From positions 890,001-954,000 of the forward strand of contig NZ_CP025791.1 of assembly GCF_002886045.1 (NCBI RefSeq): a DNA stretch of 64,000 nucleotides, read 5' to 3'. The DNA is from Flavivirga eckloniae. GTDB lineage: Bacteria; Bacteroidota; Bacteroidia; Flavobacteriales; Flavobacteriaceae. This document shows positions 44,309-54,803 of this stretch, piece after piece. The translations under genes and the position numbers were made by a program. The number at the start of each line of letters is the position of its first letter. The first letter of the stretch is position 1. Under the pieces are notes generated by a model, which worked only from the letters and a program-made list of their open reading frames with translations, was not told where the DNA came from and ran no database searches.

Positions 44309-45976
44309 TTAATGTTCATAAGCTTTCATGGGTTGCCCTCTTAACCTTTCAAACCCTTTATAAGCACGCTTAATGGCTTTGGGATTAGCACGCTGAAACT
44401 CTTTTTCAGTAACATTATATGTTTGTTGTAAAGCTTTTAGTCTCATTCTAAGCTTCTCTTCTACCCCATCATAACTCACATCGTTTATAAGATTGTTGAT
44501 TTCGTTTGGGTCTTTTTCCAAATCGTACAATTCCCATGCATCAATATCATCGTACACATGAATTAGCTTATACCGTTTTGTACGAACACCATACATTTTT
44601 TTTACCATGTGAAATGCCGGAAAATCGTAATAATGGTAGTAGATAGCATCTCGAAAGTCATCATCTCCAATCATATTAGTAACTAATGGCTTTAACGATT
44701 TTCCTTGCATATCTTCTGGGATATCGACACCGGCAAAATCCAAAAACGTTTCAGCAAAATCTAAGTTTTGAGTTAGTGCTGTTATTTCTGTTCCCGATTT
44801 AATAACCTTTGGGTATTTCATGAGCATGGGCATTTCTAGTGACTCTTCATACATAAACCGCTTATCAAACCAGCCTTTTTCACCTAAATAAAAGCCTTGG
44901 TCTGTGGTATAGACCACTATCGTATTCTCTTCTAAACCGTTTGCTTTTAAATAATCCAGAATGCGTCCCACACCTTCATCTACTGCCGCTATAGTTGCCA
45001 GATAATCTTGTAAATAACGCTGTAATTTCCATAAGTCCAGATCCTTTCCAGATAAGCTAGCATCGTGAAAAGCATCATTTTTGGGTTGGTATGCTTTGTC
45101 CCAAGTAGCTCGTTGTTCCGGTGTCATACGCTCAAAATCTGTGGTCCACGGATTGTGTGCCAATTCCGGACTCCCCTTTTTCTTGGTCATTTTTAAATCA
45201 TGCCCCTCATACATATCCCGATAAATGGTTTGGTACTGCTCTTTTGAAGCGGTTGAACCTTTATGATCTGTAAAATAAGTCTCGGGCACCGGAAATTTAA
45301 CGGTATCATATTTATTAACATGGCGTAGTGCGGGCATCCAATTTCTGTGTGGTGCCTTGTGCTGTACCATGAGCATAAAAGGTGTTCCGGTATCTTTAAT
45401 TTCATTCAAATATGTAATTGCTTGTTCCGTTACAATATCAGTGGCATAACCCTTTATCATTGTAGTATCCACTTTTTGAGTTTGCGCATTTACAGAAATA
45501 AAATTAGGGTTATAATAGTTCCCTTGATCTTGTAGAATATTCCAATGATCAAACCCCTGCGGAAATCCATGCAAATGCCATTTTCCGAGCATGGCTGTTT
45601 TATATCCTGCTTTTTGCAATAATTTAGGGAAGGTTTGTTGATTGCCATCAAAACGGTCTCCATTCATTCTAAACCCATTCACATGACTATGTTTCCCTGT
45701 TAAAATCACAGCACGACTGGGGCCACAAATAGAATTGGTACAGAAATTATTTTTGAAAATCGCACCTTCTTCTGCAATTCTATCTATATTCGGGGTGGGT
45801 GCTAATTGACTTATAGGGTGTCCATAAGCGCTTATGGCTTGAGTAGCATGGTCGTCTGCCATAATAAAAATAATATTAGGCCTTACTTTTGTACTTTCAA
45901 TTTGAGCATCCTTTTTTACTTCTTTACAGGATAGAAATACAGTAGCTATTAGCACAACGTATAACAGGTTTTTCAT
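44309..45976 (-). CDS. Sulfatase (type I, formylglycine) lipoprotein
   Basis: 555 residues from ATG 45976, the start that gives a lipoprotein signal (Cys17, FLSC); the open frame extends 30 codons further but without a good signal. Metal-binding IMADDHATQ (Asp41, Asp42), formylglycine motif CGPSR with Cys84, then LTGKHSHVNGFR, LGKWHLHGFPQGFD, YTTDQGFYLGEKGWFDKR and MLMKYPK: a complete S1 sulfatase. Needs a formylglycine-generating enzyme, not seen in the window. Implies that the glycan handled by this locus carries sulfate esters, which favours a marine source. Lies between GH2 and GH97. Confidence 0.93.
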   Translation of the reverse strand: MKNLLYVVLIATVFLSCKEVKKDAQIESTKVRPNIIFIMADDHATQAISAYGHPISQLAPTPNIDRIAEEGAIFKNNFCTNSICGPSRAVILTGKHSHVNGFRMNGDRFDGNQQTFPKLLQKAGYKTAMLGKWHLHGFPQGFDHWNILQDQGNYYNPNFISVNAQTQKVDTTMIKGYATDIVTEQAITYLNEIKDTGTPFMLMVQHKAPHRNWMPALRHVNKYDTVKFPVPETYFTDHKGSTASKEQYQTIYRDMYEGHDLKMTKKKGSPELAHNPWTTDFERMTPEQRATWDKAYQPKNDAFHDASLSGKDLDLWKLQRYLQDYLATIAAVDEGVGRILDYLKANGLEENTIVVYTTDQGFYLGEKGWFDKRFMYEESLEMPMLMKYPKVIKSGTEITALTQNLDFAETFLDFAGVDIPEDMQGKSLKPLVTNMIGDDDFRDAIYYHYYDFPAFHMVKKMYGVRTKRYKLIHVYDDIDAWELYDLEKDPNEINNLINDVSYDGVEEKLRMRLKALQQTYNVTEKEFQRANPKAIKRAYKGFERLRGQPMKAYEH

Positions 45977-46062
45977 GGGTTCTTGATTATAATCCTTTTT
46001 ATTTGAATGGTTTGATTGAAAAAACAACAGGCAATATACAGCTGTTAAAAATTGACACCACA

Positions 46063-48714
46063 TCAATCTATTTTCTCAATAAAAACACCACTTATCACAG
46101 GTTTACCTACAACTGATTTTAAAGAAATTGTTAATCCTTTATCGTTTTCAACTCTAACTAGTGCTGATTTTTCAATACCATATTTCTCCGGATATTGTTC
46201 TGCCATATTAAACCGATTTTCGATACACGTATCGTTTATATAAATGTCGAAAATGCGTTGTTCTTTATCACCCTCGCTAGTGGCAACAGCATTCAAATTA
46301 TAGATATTCTCTGTTGGCTTTATTTGTGGTTCTACAAAATATAAACTGACTTTATACTCTCCGTTAGGAACATCCAGTTTATACTTTGTACATCCTTCCA
46401 ACATGGTTTGAAACAAAGGTTCTGAATCCGTATTTTTAATACTATAAGGAACCCCTTGATGTTTATCGTTACTTAGATTAAAAACAGTGCCATCTATATA
46501 ACCAAACGTGCCTTTTTCATAGGGTTGATCTGGAACGAAGGTTATTTGATGTTCTTTATCTGAAAAGTAAAAATGTGCACCCATATTAATTCCAAAACGA
46601 GAAAACGTTTTAAAATCCAAAGCTTTTGTTTTTATAACCTCAATTGTTTTTTCTTCGGAAATAGTTTCAGTAGTCACTTTGATGGTATTTCTCCCATTTT
46701 CAAAGGGCATATCGACAGTTGCTACGCCGTTTTTAAATGAAAAATCCTGAAGTTTTTTCCCATTTAAAAAAACCATAGCTGAACTCTGATTTGAATATAT
46801 TTGAACGGGATATGTGTTATTATCTAACAATGTTAAACCATCTAAATAAGTAGTAGCAATATGTACAAACGGTGTTTTGTTATTTAAAACCGATTTATAC
46901 CAATAATAAATATCCTTGGGCTCTCGGTTAAATTGTATTAAGCCTTTTTGATTAACGTGCGGCATGGCATCACCACGAAACTCCGAGCCGAAATCGGCAA
47001 AATTCCAGGCTGTCATCCCTGTCATATAAGGTCTTTCTATAATTTGCTGATAATAGGATTGGTGTAATTTGGCTTGGTACTCTGTAGAAAAATCAAATTT
47101 TTTGGGTGTATTGGTGAAAATTCTAACATCGGCTCCGGGGCCATACTCAGAAAGTAACAACGACCGCTTGGGGTATCTTTTATGCTGATCGTCCAAAAAA
47201 ATCCCTAAATCCGGGATATCCTTATCATACCATCCAAAATATAAGTTCCACCCAAATAACATCGGTAAATTGGCTATACCCGTTTCATTATATAATTCGT
47301 TTAAATGCCCCGCCATAACCGTGATATGATTGGGGGCTAACTTTCGTGTTAATTCCTCTAATTGTTTGGCTAAATTTACAGCAGCGTTTTTCTGTTTTTC
47401 CTTTTCAACTTTGGTAGATTTATTATCGAAGGCTAATCTTAAAAAGATTTCATTCATGTAACCAAACATCACTACTGATGTATGGTTATAATATTGTTTC
47501 ACATGCTCCTTTTGCATGTTCAGACTCACATCAAAAAATGCTTTGGTATCTGTTACTTTATTAACTACGGGAATTTCAGACCAGACTAAAATGCCTAGCT
47601 TATCACACATATCATACAGCTCCCGTGACTGCGGATAATGCGCATTACGAAGTACATTAGCGCCCATGTCTTTTATAAGCTGAATGTCCTTTTTTTGAAG
47701 GTCCATAGGAACGGCGTTGCCATAACCTTCATAATCCTGATGGCGGTTAACTCCAATAAGTTTTATTGGCTTTCCATTTAAAAAAAATCCTTTATCGGCA
47801 TCTACCTGCACCCATCTGAACCCTATATGTTGTCTTTTTTCATCTAAAACATGTTGTGCTTCGTCTAATAATTGAAGTTGTAATTTGTATAAATAGGGCG
47901 ATTCTGGAGACCATAATTTCGGATGGTATATTTCTGAAAATTTAATATTTATGGCTTCTGAGGCATTAGCACTACTCTTAAGTTTTAAACGCTTATTAAA
48001 CACTGTTTTATTTTCAGCATCGAGGATGGCTACTTTTAGCGAGTTATTTGATACGCTGTTCTCAAAATTATCGATCAGTACTTTAACTTCTATACCTACC
48101 TTTTCTTCTGAAATGGTATAGTAATCTATATAGTATCCATCTGAAGCAAAATCGGATAACGAGATATGTTGTTTTGGTTTTGAAATAAGTAGCACATCAC
48201 GATAGATGCCCCCGTAAAAGGTAAAATCGGCATCTAATGGCGGGATGTTGACGTTATGGCTGTTATCGACTTTTACTTCTATTAAATTATAGGCATCATA
48301 CTGTATCCATTTTGAAATATTGATATTAAAAGCTGTGTAACCGCCTTTATGATTGCCTGCATGGTTGCCATTAACATATACATCTGCTTCTTGATTTACT
48401 CCTTTAAAATGCAGGTAATGGATTAAGTTTTCTTTTGATTTTGAAAAGAAAAGTTGCTTTTTATACCATCCTATGCCTCTGTGATATCCTTTTACATCAT
48501 CGAAGGCATCATCTTTATTCCAGGTATGCGGTATGTTGATTGTTTCCCAATTATTAGAGTTTTTTTCGCCTAAAACAAACTGCCATCCAGAATTTATAGT
48601 AACGATTTGTGCTTCTATTTTATCTGAGAACAACCCTAGTATTAAAATAAATACGGCTAATCTAAATTTGGATGTGTTATTAGGTTTCAAAATGATTTTT
48701 TTAATATGAAACAT
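46063..48714 (-). CDS. GH2 family glycosidase with malectin-like tail
   Basis: 883 residues. Signal peptide ending about residue 36 (DKIEAQ). GH2 jelly roll (about 40-190, NIPHTWNKDDAFDD), immunoglobulin-like domain (about 195-300), TIM barrel (about 305-600) with acid/base Glu422 in MFGYMNE and nucleophile Glu523 in LLLSEYGPG, then an extra beta domain and a C-terminal malectin-like domain (about 715-880, YKVSLYFVEPQ, FDIYIND). GH2 covers beta-galactosidases, beta-mannosidases, beta-glucuronidases and others; the malectin tail suggests binding of a di- or oligosaccharide. The GH3 gene upstream is 262 bases away behind two repeats. Confidence 0.9.
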   Translation of the reverse strand: MFHIKKIILKPNNTSKFRLAVFILILGLFSDKIEAQIVTINSGWQFVLGEKNSNNWETINIPHTWNKDDAFDDVKGYHRGIGWYKKQLFFSKSKENLIHYLHFKGVNQEADVYVNGNHAGNHKGGYTAFNINISKWIQYDAYNLIEVKVDNSHNVNIPPLDADFTFYGGIYRDVLLISKPKQHISLSDFASDGYYIDYYTISEEKVGIEVKVLIDNFENSVSNNSLKVAILDAENKTVFNKRLKLKSSANASEAINIKFSEIYHPKLWSPESPYLYKLQLQLLDEAQHVLDEKRQHIGFRWVQVDADKGFFLNGKPIKLIGVNRHQDYEGYGNAVPMDLQKKDIQLIKDMGANVLRNAHYPQSRELYDMCDKLGILVWSEIPVVNKVTDTKAFFDVSLNMQKEHVKQYYNHTSVVMFGYMNEIFLRLAFDNKSTKVEKEKQKNAAVNLAKQLEELTRKLAPNHITVMAGHLNELYNETGIANLPMLFGWNLYFGWYDKDIPDLGIFLDDQHKRYPKRSLLLSEYGPGADVRIFTNTPKKFDFSTEYQAKLHQSYYQQIIERPYMTGMTAWNFADFGSEFRGDAMPHVNQKGLIQFNREPKDIYYWYKSVLNNKTPFVHIATTYLDGLTLLDNNTYPVQIYSNQSSAMVFLNGKKLQDFSFKNGVATVDMPFENGRNTIKVTTETISEEKTIEVIKTKALDFKTFSRFGINMGAHFYFSDKEHQITFVPDQPYEKGTFGYIDGTVFNLSNDKHQGVPYSIKNTDSEPLFQTMLEGCTKYKLDVPNGEYKVSLYFVEPQIKPTENIYNLNAVATSEGDKEQRIFDIYINDTCIENRFNMAEQYPEKYGIEKSALVRVENDKGLTISLKSVVGKPVISGVFIEKID

Positions 48715-48730
48715 ATATCTTATCGAGTGG

Positions 48731-48750
48731 ATTCCTGCCTCCGCAGGAAT
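48731..48750. repeat. Short palindromic repeat
   Basis: ATTCCTGC (48731-48738) and GCAGGAAT (48743-48750) form a perfect 8-bp stem with loop CTCC, then GACA. It lies 17 bases before the GH2 start on the minus strand. Confidence 0.7.
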
Positions 48751-48859
48751 GACAAAACCGACTACTTAATGACTCGTACTTAATAATGTTATTTTGTTTG
48801 CTTGATAATTTTTTTCCTATCATTTACATTTTTTTTAGGCAACTAATCTAGAGCCGTTT

Positions 48860-48937
48860 GTCATTCAGAGCGCAGCGAAGAATCTGTTAGTTTTTATGTT
48901 ATTTAGATTCTTCAGTCGTACCTCCTTCTGAATGACA
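48860..48937. repeat. Long palindromic dispersed repeat
   Basis: GTCATTCAGAGCGCAGCGAA and AGAATCT on the left pair with AGATTCTT and TTCTGAATGAC on the right. Same family as the element at 35841-35940 (both share TTCAGTCGTACCTCCTTCTG). It divides GH3 from GH2. Confidence 0.85.
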
Positions 48938-48976
48938 CCAGACTTTAAAAGAATGACAAACAAACTCTAAAATTTA

Positions 48977-51232
48977 CTATTCTAATGTAAATATGTGCTC
49001 AAAATTAAAATCTGAAGTGCCTTTTATAGCAATTTCAAATGTTCCCGGTTCTACGGCAAATGCTTCATTGTTGTAAAACTTTAAATCTTCAACAGTCAAG
49101 TCAAAACTCACCGTTTTACTTTCTCCTTTTTTAAGACATATTTTTTCGAAGCCCTTAAGTTCTTTTACTGGTCTTGTAATGCTTCCTACTTTATCATGAA
49201 CATACAATTGCGCCACTTCACATCCATCGTAATCGCCTGTATTCGTTATAACAACAGATGCGGTTAAGGTATCTGAAAAGCCCATAACGGTTTCCGATAA
49301 TTTAAAATCGGAATATTCAAAAGTCGTATAACTCAAGCCATGTCCGAAAGGATATAATGGCGTGTTGGGCGAATCGATATAATTTGATTTGTAATCTTCC
49401 TTTGGATTATTGGGAGGAATGGGACGTCCTGTATTTTTCATATTATAATAAATAGGTACTTGCCCTAAAGTTCTTGGGAAAGTAACCGGTAATTTCCCTG
49501 ATGGGTTGTACGCTCCAAACAACACATCTGCCACACCACTACCGCCACTGGTTCCCGGAAACCATGTTTCTAAAATGGCATCTGCTAAATGATCTTCTTC
49601 CGACAGATCTAACGGACGACCATTCATTAAAACCAATATGATTTTTTTATTGGGTACGGCTTTACGAATCGCTTTTATCAAATCTGTTTGACGTCCGGGT
49701 AGTTTTATATGGGTTCTACTAGCGGCTTCCCCACTCATATCGTAGTCCTCCCCCATCACCATAACAACTTTATCTGCTCGTCTGGCTGCGTTTATAGCAC
49801 TACTAAACCCACTTACAGCATCCCCTTCAATCTCACAACCTTTAGCAAAAATAATTTTTGAATCGCCTAAATGTTCCTGAATACCTTGGTGTACACTAAT
49901 CGCCTTTCCATGTCTATCTCCCGCAGCAGCCCAATTACCAATAATATTTTCTTTGTCTTTTACCAACGGACCAATTAACGCTATGGTTTGGTTCTTATCT
50001 AATGGTAATGCTTTGTCCTCATTTTTTAATAACACGGAACACATGGCAGCCGATTTTCTTGCTGCGTCCAAAAACTCGGGTTTGTAAATCACTGTTTTCT
50101 CCCGTTGTTCATCACAGTATCTGTAAGGATCATCAAATAATCCTAGTTTATATTTTGTGAGCAAAATTCTTCTACAGGCATCGTTTACCAGTTCTATATC
50201 AACCTCGCCTTCGTTCACCAATTCTTCAAGGTAAAGTCGGTTTGCACTGCTCATCATATCCTGATCTATACCAGCTTCAATAGCCAATCTAGTAGCGTGC
50301 TTTTCATCTTTCGCAAAACCGTGTTCTACCAATTCATTAATGGCTGTATAATCGGTGACTACAAATCCATTAAAGCCCCACTCGTCTCTTAAAATATCTC
50401 TAAAAATGAATGTATTACCTGTTGCCGGAACACCGTTAAGCTCATTAAAAGCAGTCATAAATGTTTCTACACCTGCCTGTACAGTCGCTTTAAAAGGTGG
50501 TAAATACACATTACGGAGTTCGTCCTCGCCCATATTTACGGTGTGATAATCACGACCAGCTTGTGCAGCACCATAGCCCACAAAATGTTTTGCACAAGCA
50601 AGTATCGTGTTATGCTTGGATAAATCATTTCCTTGAAATCCTTTTACGTATGCTTTTGCAATTTCACTACTTAAATACACGTCTTCACCCGCACCTTCAG
50701 AGATACGTCCCCAACGTGGATCTCTTCCAATATCTACCATAGGTGCAAACGTCCAATGTATGCCTTCTGCCGAAGCTTCTTCGGCTGCAATACGAGACCC
50801 TTTTTCTATATCTTTTAAATCCCAGCTCGCCGCTAATCCTAAATTGATTGGAAAGATGGTTCTAAAACCATGAATAACATCATAGCCAAACAATAGCGGA
50901 ATGCCCAGCCTGGTTTCTTCAACTGCTATTTTTTGTAAATCTCTTGTGCCTTTAACAGAATACACATTAAGCATGGCACCAACATTACCTTCTTTTATAT
51001 ATTTTTTATTATCAGAACTCACTGTTGGACCTGTAACTGTCCAACCGCCACTATACATGACGGTCTGGCCAATTTTTTCCTGTAAAGTCATCAGGCTCAT
51101 CAAAGAATCAACTTGAGCATCAAATGGTGTTTCATTTGAAACATTTTTAGCAACAGTCTTAGAGTCTGTATGGCAACTAAAAACAGTTATCATAAGTAAA
51201 AAAATGTAAGTTTTGGTTAGAGTTGTATTCAT
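48977..51232 (-). CDS. BglX-type GH3 beta-glucosidase lipoprotein
   Basis: 751 residues. Lipoprotein signal with Cys20 (TVFSC). GH3 N-domain with nucleophile Asp294 in FVVTDYTAINE, plus DIGRDPRWGRISEGAGED and AKHFVGYGAAQAGRDYH; C-domain with VMVMGEDYDMSGEAASRT and LMNGRPLDLSEED, then a fibronectin III-like end. The overall pattern matches BglX, a periplasmic beta-glucosidase. Next to GH144 it would cleave sophoro-oligosaccharides to glucose. Overlaps the esterase gene by 4 bases (ATGA), so the two are translationally coupled. Confidence 0.94.
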   Translation of the reverse strand: MNTTLTKTYIFLLMITVFSCHTDSKTVAKNVSNETPFDAQVDSLMSLMTLQEKIGQTVMYSGGWTVTGPTVSSDNKKYIKEGNVGAMLNVYSVKGTRDLQKIAVEETRLGIPLLFGYDVIHGFRTIFPINLGLAASWDLKDIEKGSRIAAEEASAEGIHWTFAPMVDIGRDPRWGRISEGAGEDVYLSSEIAKAYVKGFQGNDLSKHNTILACAKHFVGYGAAQAGRDYHTVNMGEDELRNVYLPPFKATVQAGVETFMTAFNELNGVPATGNTFIFRDILRDEWGFNGFVVTDYTAINELVEHGFAKDEKHATRLAIEAGIDQDMMSSANRLYLEELVNEGEVDIELVNDACRRILLTKYKLGLFDDPYRYCDEQREKTVIYKPEFLDAARKSAAMCSVLLKNEDKALPLDKNQTIALIGPLVKDKENIIGNWAAAGDRHGKAISVHQGIQEHLGDSKIIFAKGCEIEGDAVSGFSSAINAARRADKVVMVMGEDYDMSGEAASRTHIKLPGRQTDLIKAIRKAVPNKKIILVLMNGRPLDLSEEDHLADAILETWFPGTSGGSGVADVLFGAYNPSGKLPVTFPRTLGQVPIYYNMKNTGRPIPPNNPKEDYKSNYIDSPNTPLYPFGHGLSYTTFEYSDFKLSETVMGFSDTLTASVVITNTGDYDGCEVAQLYVHDKVGSITRPVKELKGFEKICLKKGESKTVSFDLTVEDLKFYNNEAFAVEPGTFEIAIKGTSDFNFEHIFTLE

Positions 51233-52032
51233 TTTTTTAGTGTTTTTTTATTTGAAAATAGCCAGGGTAATAACTCCGATTCAGCGAAAGCAGAATCCCA
51301 ACTATTGTGGTTGTCTTTGGCATATAATGAAACATTAGGTTTACCACCGTTTTCCAATATCCCTTCCACCATTTTTAAAGATAATTGCGGATTTACAACA
51401 TCATCGTTGGCACCATGAAAGATCCAAAACGGTGTCGTCTTAGCATATACTTTGGTTGCTTTGGGGTTTCCGGCACCACAAATAGAAAATGCCGCGGCAA
51501 ACCATTCTGGTTTTCTATAAACCATCTCGAAAGTCCCCATGCCTCCCATAGACAAACCTCCTACGTAAATCTGTTGCTTATTAACATAAGGCCTTGAAAC
51601 TATAGTTTCCATAAGCTTTATAACCAATTGCATCGGTTTTGTAGGTTCAGCATCTAACGGGAATTCAAATTTTATGGGTCTTGATGTTCTATCGGCTTTC
51701 ACACTAGCCCAAAATGAGTTTTTAGGACATTGAGGAAAAATTACAATAGCCGGAAAATTAGTTGTATGGTCTTCGGAAGCAAATAATTTACTTCCATGAA
51801 CCAATTGCGATGTATTGTTACTACCTCGTTCTCCTGCGCCATGAAGAAACAGCATAACGGGGTACTGTTTGGACGTATCAAAATCTTTGGGCATCATGAT
51901 GCGGTACGGCAGTGTATCAGATTTATTAACGAAAGATTTCTTAGCATATAAATTTTGGTGCTGCCCTGCCAAAACATTTGATATACTTATTGAAATCAAT
52001 ATCAAAATATATTTTATAAACTTATTTTTCAT
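51229..52032 (-). CDS. Alpha/beta-hydrolase, carboxylesterase-type
   Basis: 267 residues, signal peptide 1-23 (ending LAGQ), no lipobox. Catalytic triad: nucleophile Ser161 in GGLSMGGMG, acid Asp210 or 211 in HGANDDVVNP, and His242 in KDNHNSWD. Oxyanion loop LFLHGAGERGSNN. The closest groups are the phospholipase/carboxylesterase and prolyl-oligopeptidase-like hydrolases of Bacteroidota, often placed in glycan loci as acetyl- or feruloyl-esterases. Here it may remove acyl groups from the glycan. Sandwiched between GH144 (6 bases away) and GH3 (overlapping). Confidence 0.85.
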   Translation of the reverse strand: MKNKFIKYILILISISISNVLAGQHQNLYAKKSFVNKSDTLPYRIMMPKDFDTSKQYPVMLFLHGAGERGSNNTSQLVHGSKLFASEDHTTNFPAIVIFPQCPKNSFWASVKADRTSRPIKFEFPLDAEPTKPMQLVIKLMETIVSRPYVNKQQIYVGGLSMGGMGTFEMVYRKPEWFAAAFSICGAGNPKATKVYAKTTPFWIFHGANDDVVNPQLSLKMVEGILENGGKPNVSLYAKDNHNSWDSAFAESELLPWLFSNKKTLKK

Positions 52033-52038
52033 AGCTTC

Positions 52039-53412
52039 TTAGTAATTGAATCCTAATTTATCCAGTCCTTTTTTAACGTCATCATTTTGCATAAATAAGT
52101 TCCATAACAAACCTGTTCTATGATTTTCAATCATAATAACTTGAGGGCCTTGATCTATAGCCAGATAGGTTTCGGTTACCCAAAAATTATAATGCGGACT
52201 AAAGGCATCATAAAATCCTGCCGGCCCTAATAGTTTCGCTTTATTTTGATATAAATAATGCATTACTTTAAGAGATTCTGTAGGTGTGTAGGGTATGGAA
52301 CTAATGGCCGCCGTTGGAGACACCACCCCTTTATCGTTTGAAGGACTATGTGCTGAATAGCCTCTGGAACCATCTGTATTTCTTGAATAACTTGCTGTTA
52401 ATCCCCAGCAGTCTTCACCATAATCTTTATAGTTTTTCGGGTTGGTTATACAGTATTGCCGGTTAATCTTGGTATGGTTTACTGCTAAATCCCAATAATT
52501 CCCGTATTGATCGCTTAAGTTTTTAGGATTTAATCCTAAGAATGAATAATGACTAAAAAACAGAGGGCCTCCAAGATTGGAGCCACCGGCATGTCTTAAT
52601 ACCAACGGAAAACCATACTGAGAACTTGAGGAAACAATGGCGCCATTATTGGCCCATCCTTTTTCGTAAGCGGCTTTATCAATTGAATAGTCTGGTGACG
52701 CTGCGGCTAAAATATAAGTGATTAAAACTTCGTTATAGCCTGCTAACTTTAAGTTGATATCGAAACCATGATTTGGGCTCCAATGCCAGTATAAGGCATC
52801 CTGATTTTGGGTGTACCAATGCCATTCTACACCCTTCCAAAGTTCGTCTGCTTGTTGTGCTAAAGCTTTTTCTTCGTCTGAGCCATTTTTGAAATATTCT
52901 TTAATACAAATTAATCCTTGTACCAAAAAAGCGGTTTCTACCAAGTCGCCTCCATCATCCTTGGCGCTAAAGGGTAATGTATTGCCAGAATTACCATCTA
53001 TCCAATGTGACCATGCGCCGTGAAAACGATCTGCATTTTCTAAAAATGATACTATTTTACTCAATCTGGAAGCACCTTGTTCTCTTGTAATAAAATTACG
53101 TTCTATGCCTACAAGAATGCTCATGAGTCCAAAACCAGTACCTCCTGTTGTAACTACATCTTGATTAAGCGTTGGGTTATCTGGATGATATCTTTCCTTG
53201 GCTGCACCAGAATTTGAATGTGCAAAATCCCAGAAGTATTTAAAGGTTTCTTTTTGAGTTAAGTCCAGCATGTCTTCATCACTCAATGGTTCTATCGCAG
53301 TAGGATCGTCATCTGAACCTGGAACATAAGGTTCTTGATATCCCGGACCATCATCTGTTCCACAAGAAAAAAGCACAAGGCATACTAATACTATTAATGA
53401 ATATCTGAACAT
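52039..53412 (-). CDS. GH144-family lipoprotein, paralog A
   Basis: 457 residues. Lipoprotein signal with Cys17 (VLFSC). PF10091/GH144 alpha-alpha barrel, often annotated glucoamylase; characterised members are endo-beta-1,2-glucanases (founding member from Chitinophaga). Motifs: TTGGTGFGLMSILVGIER, WSHWIDGNSG, DDGGDLVE with Asp152, Asp156 and Glu159 as candidate catalytic residues, WHWSPNHGFDIN, AGYNE (Glu228) and IDQGPQVIMIENHRTGLLWN. These acidic residues are all present in both paralogs. It follows paralog B by 6 bases. Predicted to cut beta-1,2-glucan at the cell surface or in the periplasm. Confidence 0.9.
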   Translation of the reverse strand: MFRYSLIVLVCLVLFSCGTDDGPGYQEPYVPGSDDDPTAIEPLSDEDMLDLTQKETFKYFWDFAHSNSGAAKERYHPDNPTLNQDVVTTGGTGFGLMSILVGIERNFITREQGASRLSKIVSFLENADRFHGAWSHWIDGNSGNTLPFSAKDDGGDLVETAFLVQGLICIKEYFKNGSDEEKALAQQADELWKGVEWHWYTQNQDALYWHWSPNHGFDINLKLAGYNEVLITYILAAASPDYSIDKAAYEKGWANNGAIVSSSSQYGFPLVLRHAGGSNLGGPLFFSHYSFLGLNPKNLSDQYGNYWDLAVNHTKINRQYCITNPKNYKDYGEDCWGLTASYSRNTDGSRGYSAHSPSNDKGVVSPTAAISSIPYTPTESLKVMHYLYQNKAKLLGPAGFYDAFSPHYNFWVTETYLAIDQGPQVIMIENHRTGLLWNLFMQNDDVKKGLDKLGFNY

Positions 53413-53418
53413 AGAAAT

Positions 53419-54780
53419 TTATTCGTCTTTTGTGTGTATGAATCCTAATTTGTCGAGTCCTTTTTGGACATCTTTATTTGCCATGAACAGATTCCATAAC
53501 ATTCCAGAACGATAATTTTCAATCATTACAGGAATGGGCCCCTGGTCTATAGCCAAATATCTTGGCGTGTACCAATTATGTTCAAAGCTAAAGGCATCAT
53601 AAGGGCCATATTTGCCTATAAGGCTATCATGGTCTTTATACAGTTTTTTAAGCATTTGCATACTTTCTTTGGGCGTGTATGGAAATGAGGACAGTGCGGC
53701 TGTTGGTGCTATAACACCTAAATCTTTATCTGGCCTATGTCCTTTATAGCCTTTCATGGAATAACTTGATGTTAAGCCCCAGATACTGTCTCCATAACCT
53801 TTATATTTTTTTGGATTGGCTACGGCATGCTTGTAATGGATTTTTGCTTGATTTTGAACGAGTTTCCAATAATCTGCATAGGTGTCAGACAACCCTTTCG
53901 GATTTAATCCGGTATAAGAATAATGCGCCCAAAACATGGGCCCTACGGGAGATTTATCATGTTCGTAATAGTCAAGTATTAAATCTTCTTCGTAATATGT
54001 TTCATTAGAAACAATATGTCCGTCTCTGGCCCAACCTTTATGGTATACTGCTTCATTAACAGGGTGTGTGGGTGATGCGGCGGCTAAAACATACATGATT
54101 AAACATTCATTATAACCCCCAACAGGAAAATTCATCTCCCAATTGTATTCTGGCGACCAATGCCAATACAAGACATCTTCGCCTTTGGTGTACCAATCCC
54201 ATTCTACGTCACGCCAAAGTTCATCTATTTTTGCTACTAATTTTTGCTCTTCTTCATTGCCGTCTTTAAAATATTCGGCAACTGTTAACAAACCCTGAAT
54301 TAAAAACGCGGTTTCTACTAAATCACCGCCATTATCTTTTTTGCTAAAGGGCATCATTTTACCTGTTTGCCCATCCAACCAATGTGGCCATACACCATGA
54401 TACCTATCTGCTTTTTCAAGAAAATCAATCATTTTAACAAATCGATTGAACGCTTGGGTTCTTGTAATGAAACCACGTTTTACACCAACCAAAATAGCCA
54501 TCATTCCAAAACCGGTTCCACCCGTAGTCACGGTATGTTTTGGTGATGTTGGATACACATTATCCATATGTAAACGTTCCGGAGCAAGTCCGGAATTAGG
54601 CTCTGCGCCATCCCAAAAATAATTGAAGGTTTGTTTTTGTATGTTATCTAATAGCGCTTCATCATCTAAAATGATATTTGCGCTATCAGTGTTGATAGTA
54701 TTGCCATGATGCTTTCCATCGTTCTTACAACTGAAAAAACTCATCGAGACAATTAATAATGTAATTAATCCATGCTTCAT
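53419..54780 (-). CDS. GH144-family lipoprotein, paralog B
   Basis: 453 residues. Lipoprotein signal with Cys18 (FFSC). Same fold and motifs as paralog A: TTGGTGFGMMAILVGVKR, DNGGDLVE with Asp149, Asp153 and Glu156, WHWSPEYNWEMN, GGYNE, and IDQGPIPVMIENYRSGMLWN. Clearly a diverged tandem duplicate, with many substitutions along its length, so the copies are old enough to differ in specificity. It is the first gene after a long palindrome (54804-54934) that separates it from the LamG lipoprotein gene. Confidence 0.9.
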   Translation of the reverse strand: MKHGLITLLIVSMSFFSCKNDGKHHGNTINTDSANIILDDEALLDNIQKQTFNYFWDGAEPNSGLAPERLHMDNVYPTSPKHTVTTGGTGFGMMAILVGVKRGFITRTQAFNRFVKMIDFLEKADRYHGVWPHWLDGQTGKMMPFSKKDNGGDLVETAFLIQGLLTVAEYFKDGNEEEQKLVAKIDELWRDVEWDWYTKGEDVLYWHWSPEYNWEMNFPVGGYNECLIMYVLAAASPTHPVNEAVYHKGWARDGHIVSNETYYEEDLILDYYEHDKSPVGPMFWAHYSYTGLNPKGLSDTYADYWKLVQNQAKIHYKHAVANPKKYKGYGDSIWGLTSSYSMKGYKGHRPDKDLGVIAPTAALSSFPYTPKESMQMLKKLYKDHDSLIGKYGPYDAFSFEHNWYTPRYLAIDQGPIPVMIENYRSGMLWNLFMANKDVQKGLDKLGFIHTKDE

Positions 54781-54803
54781 AAAAATGCGTATGAAAATTT
54801 ATT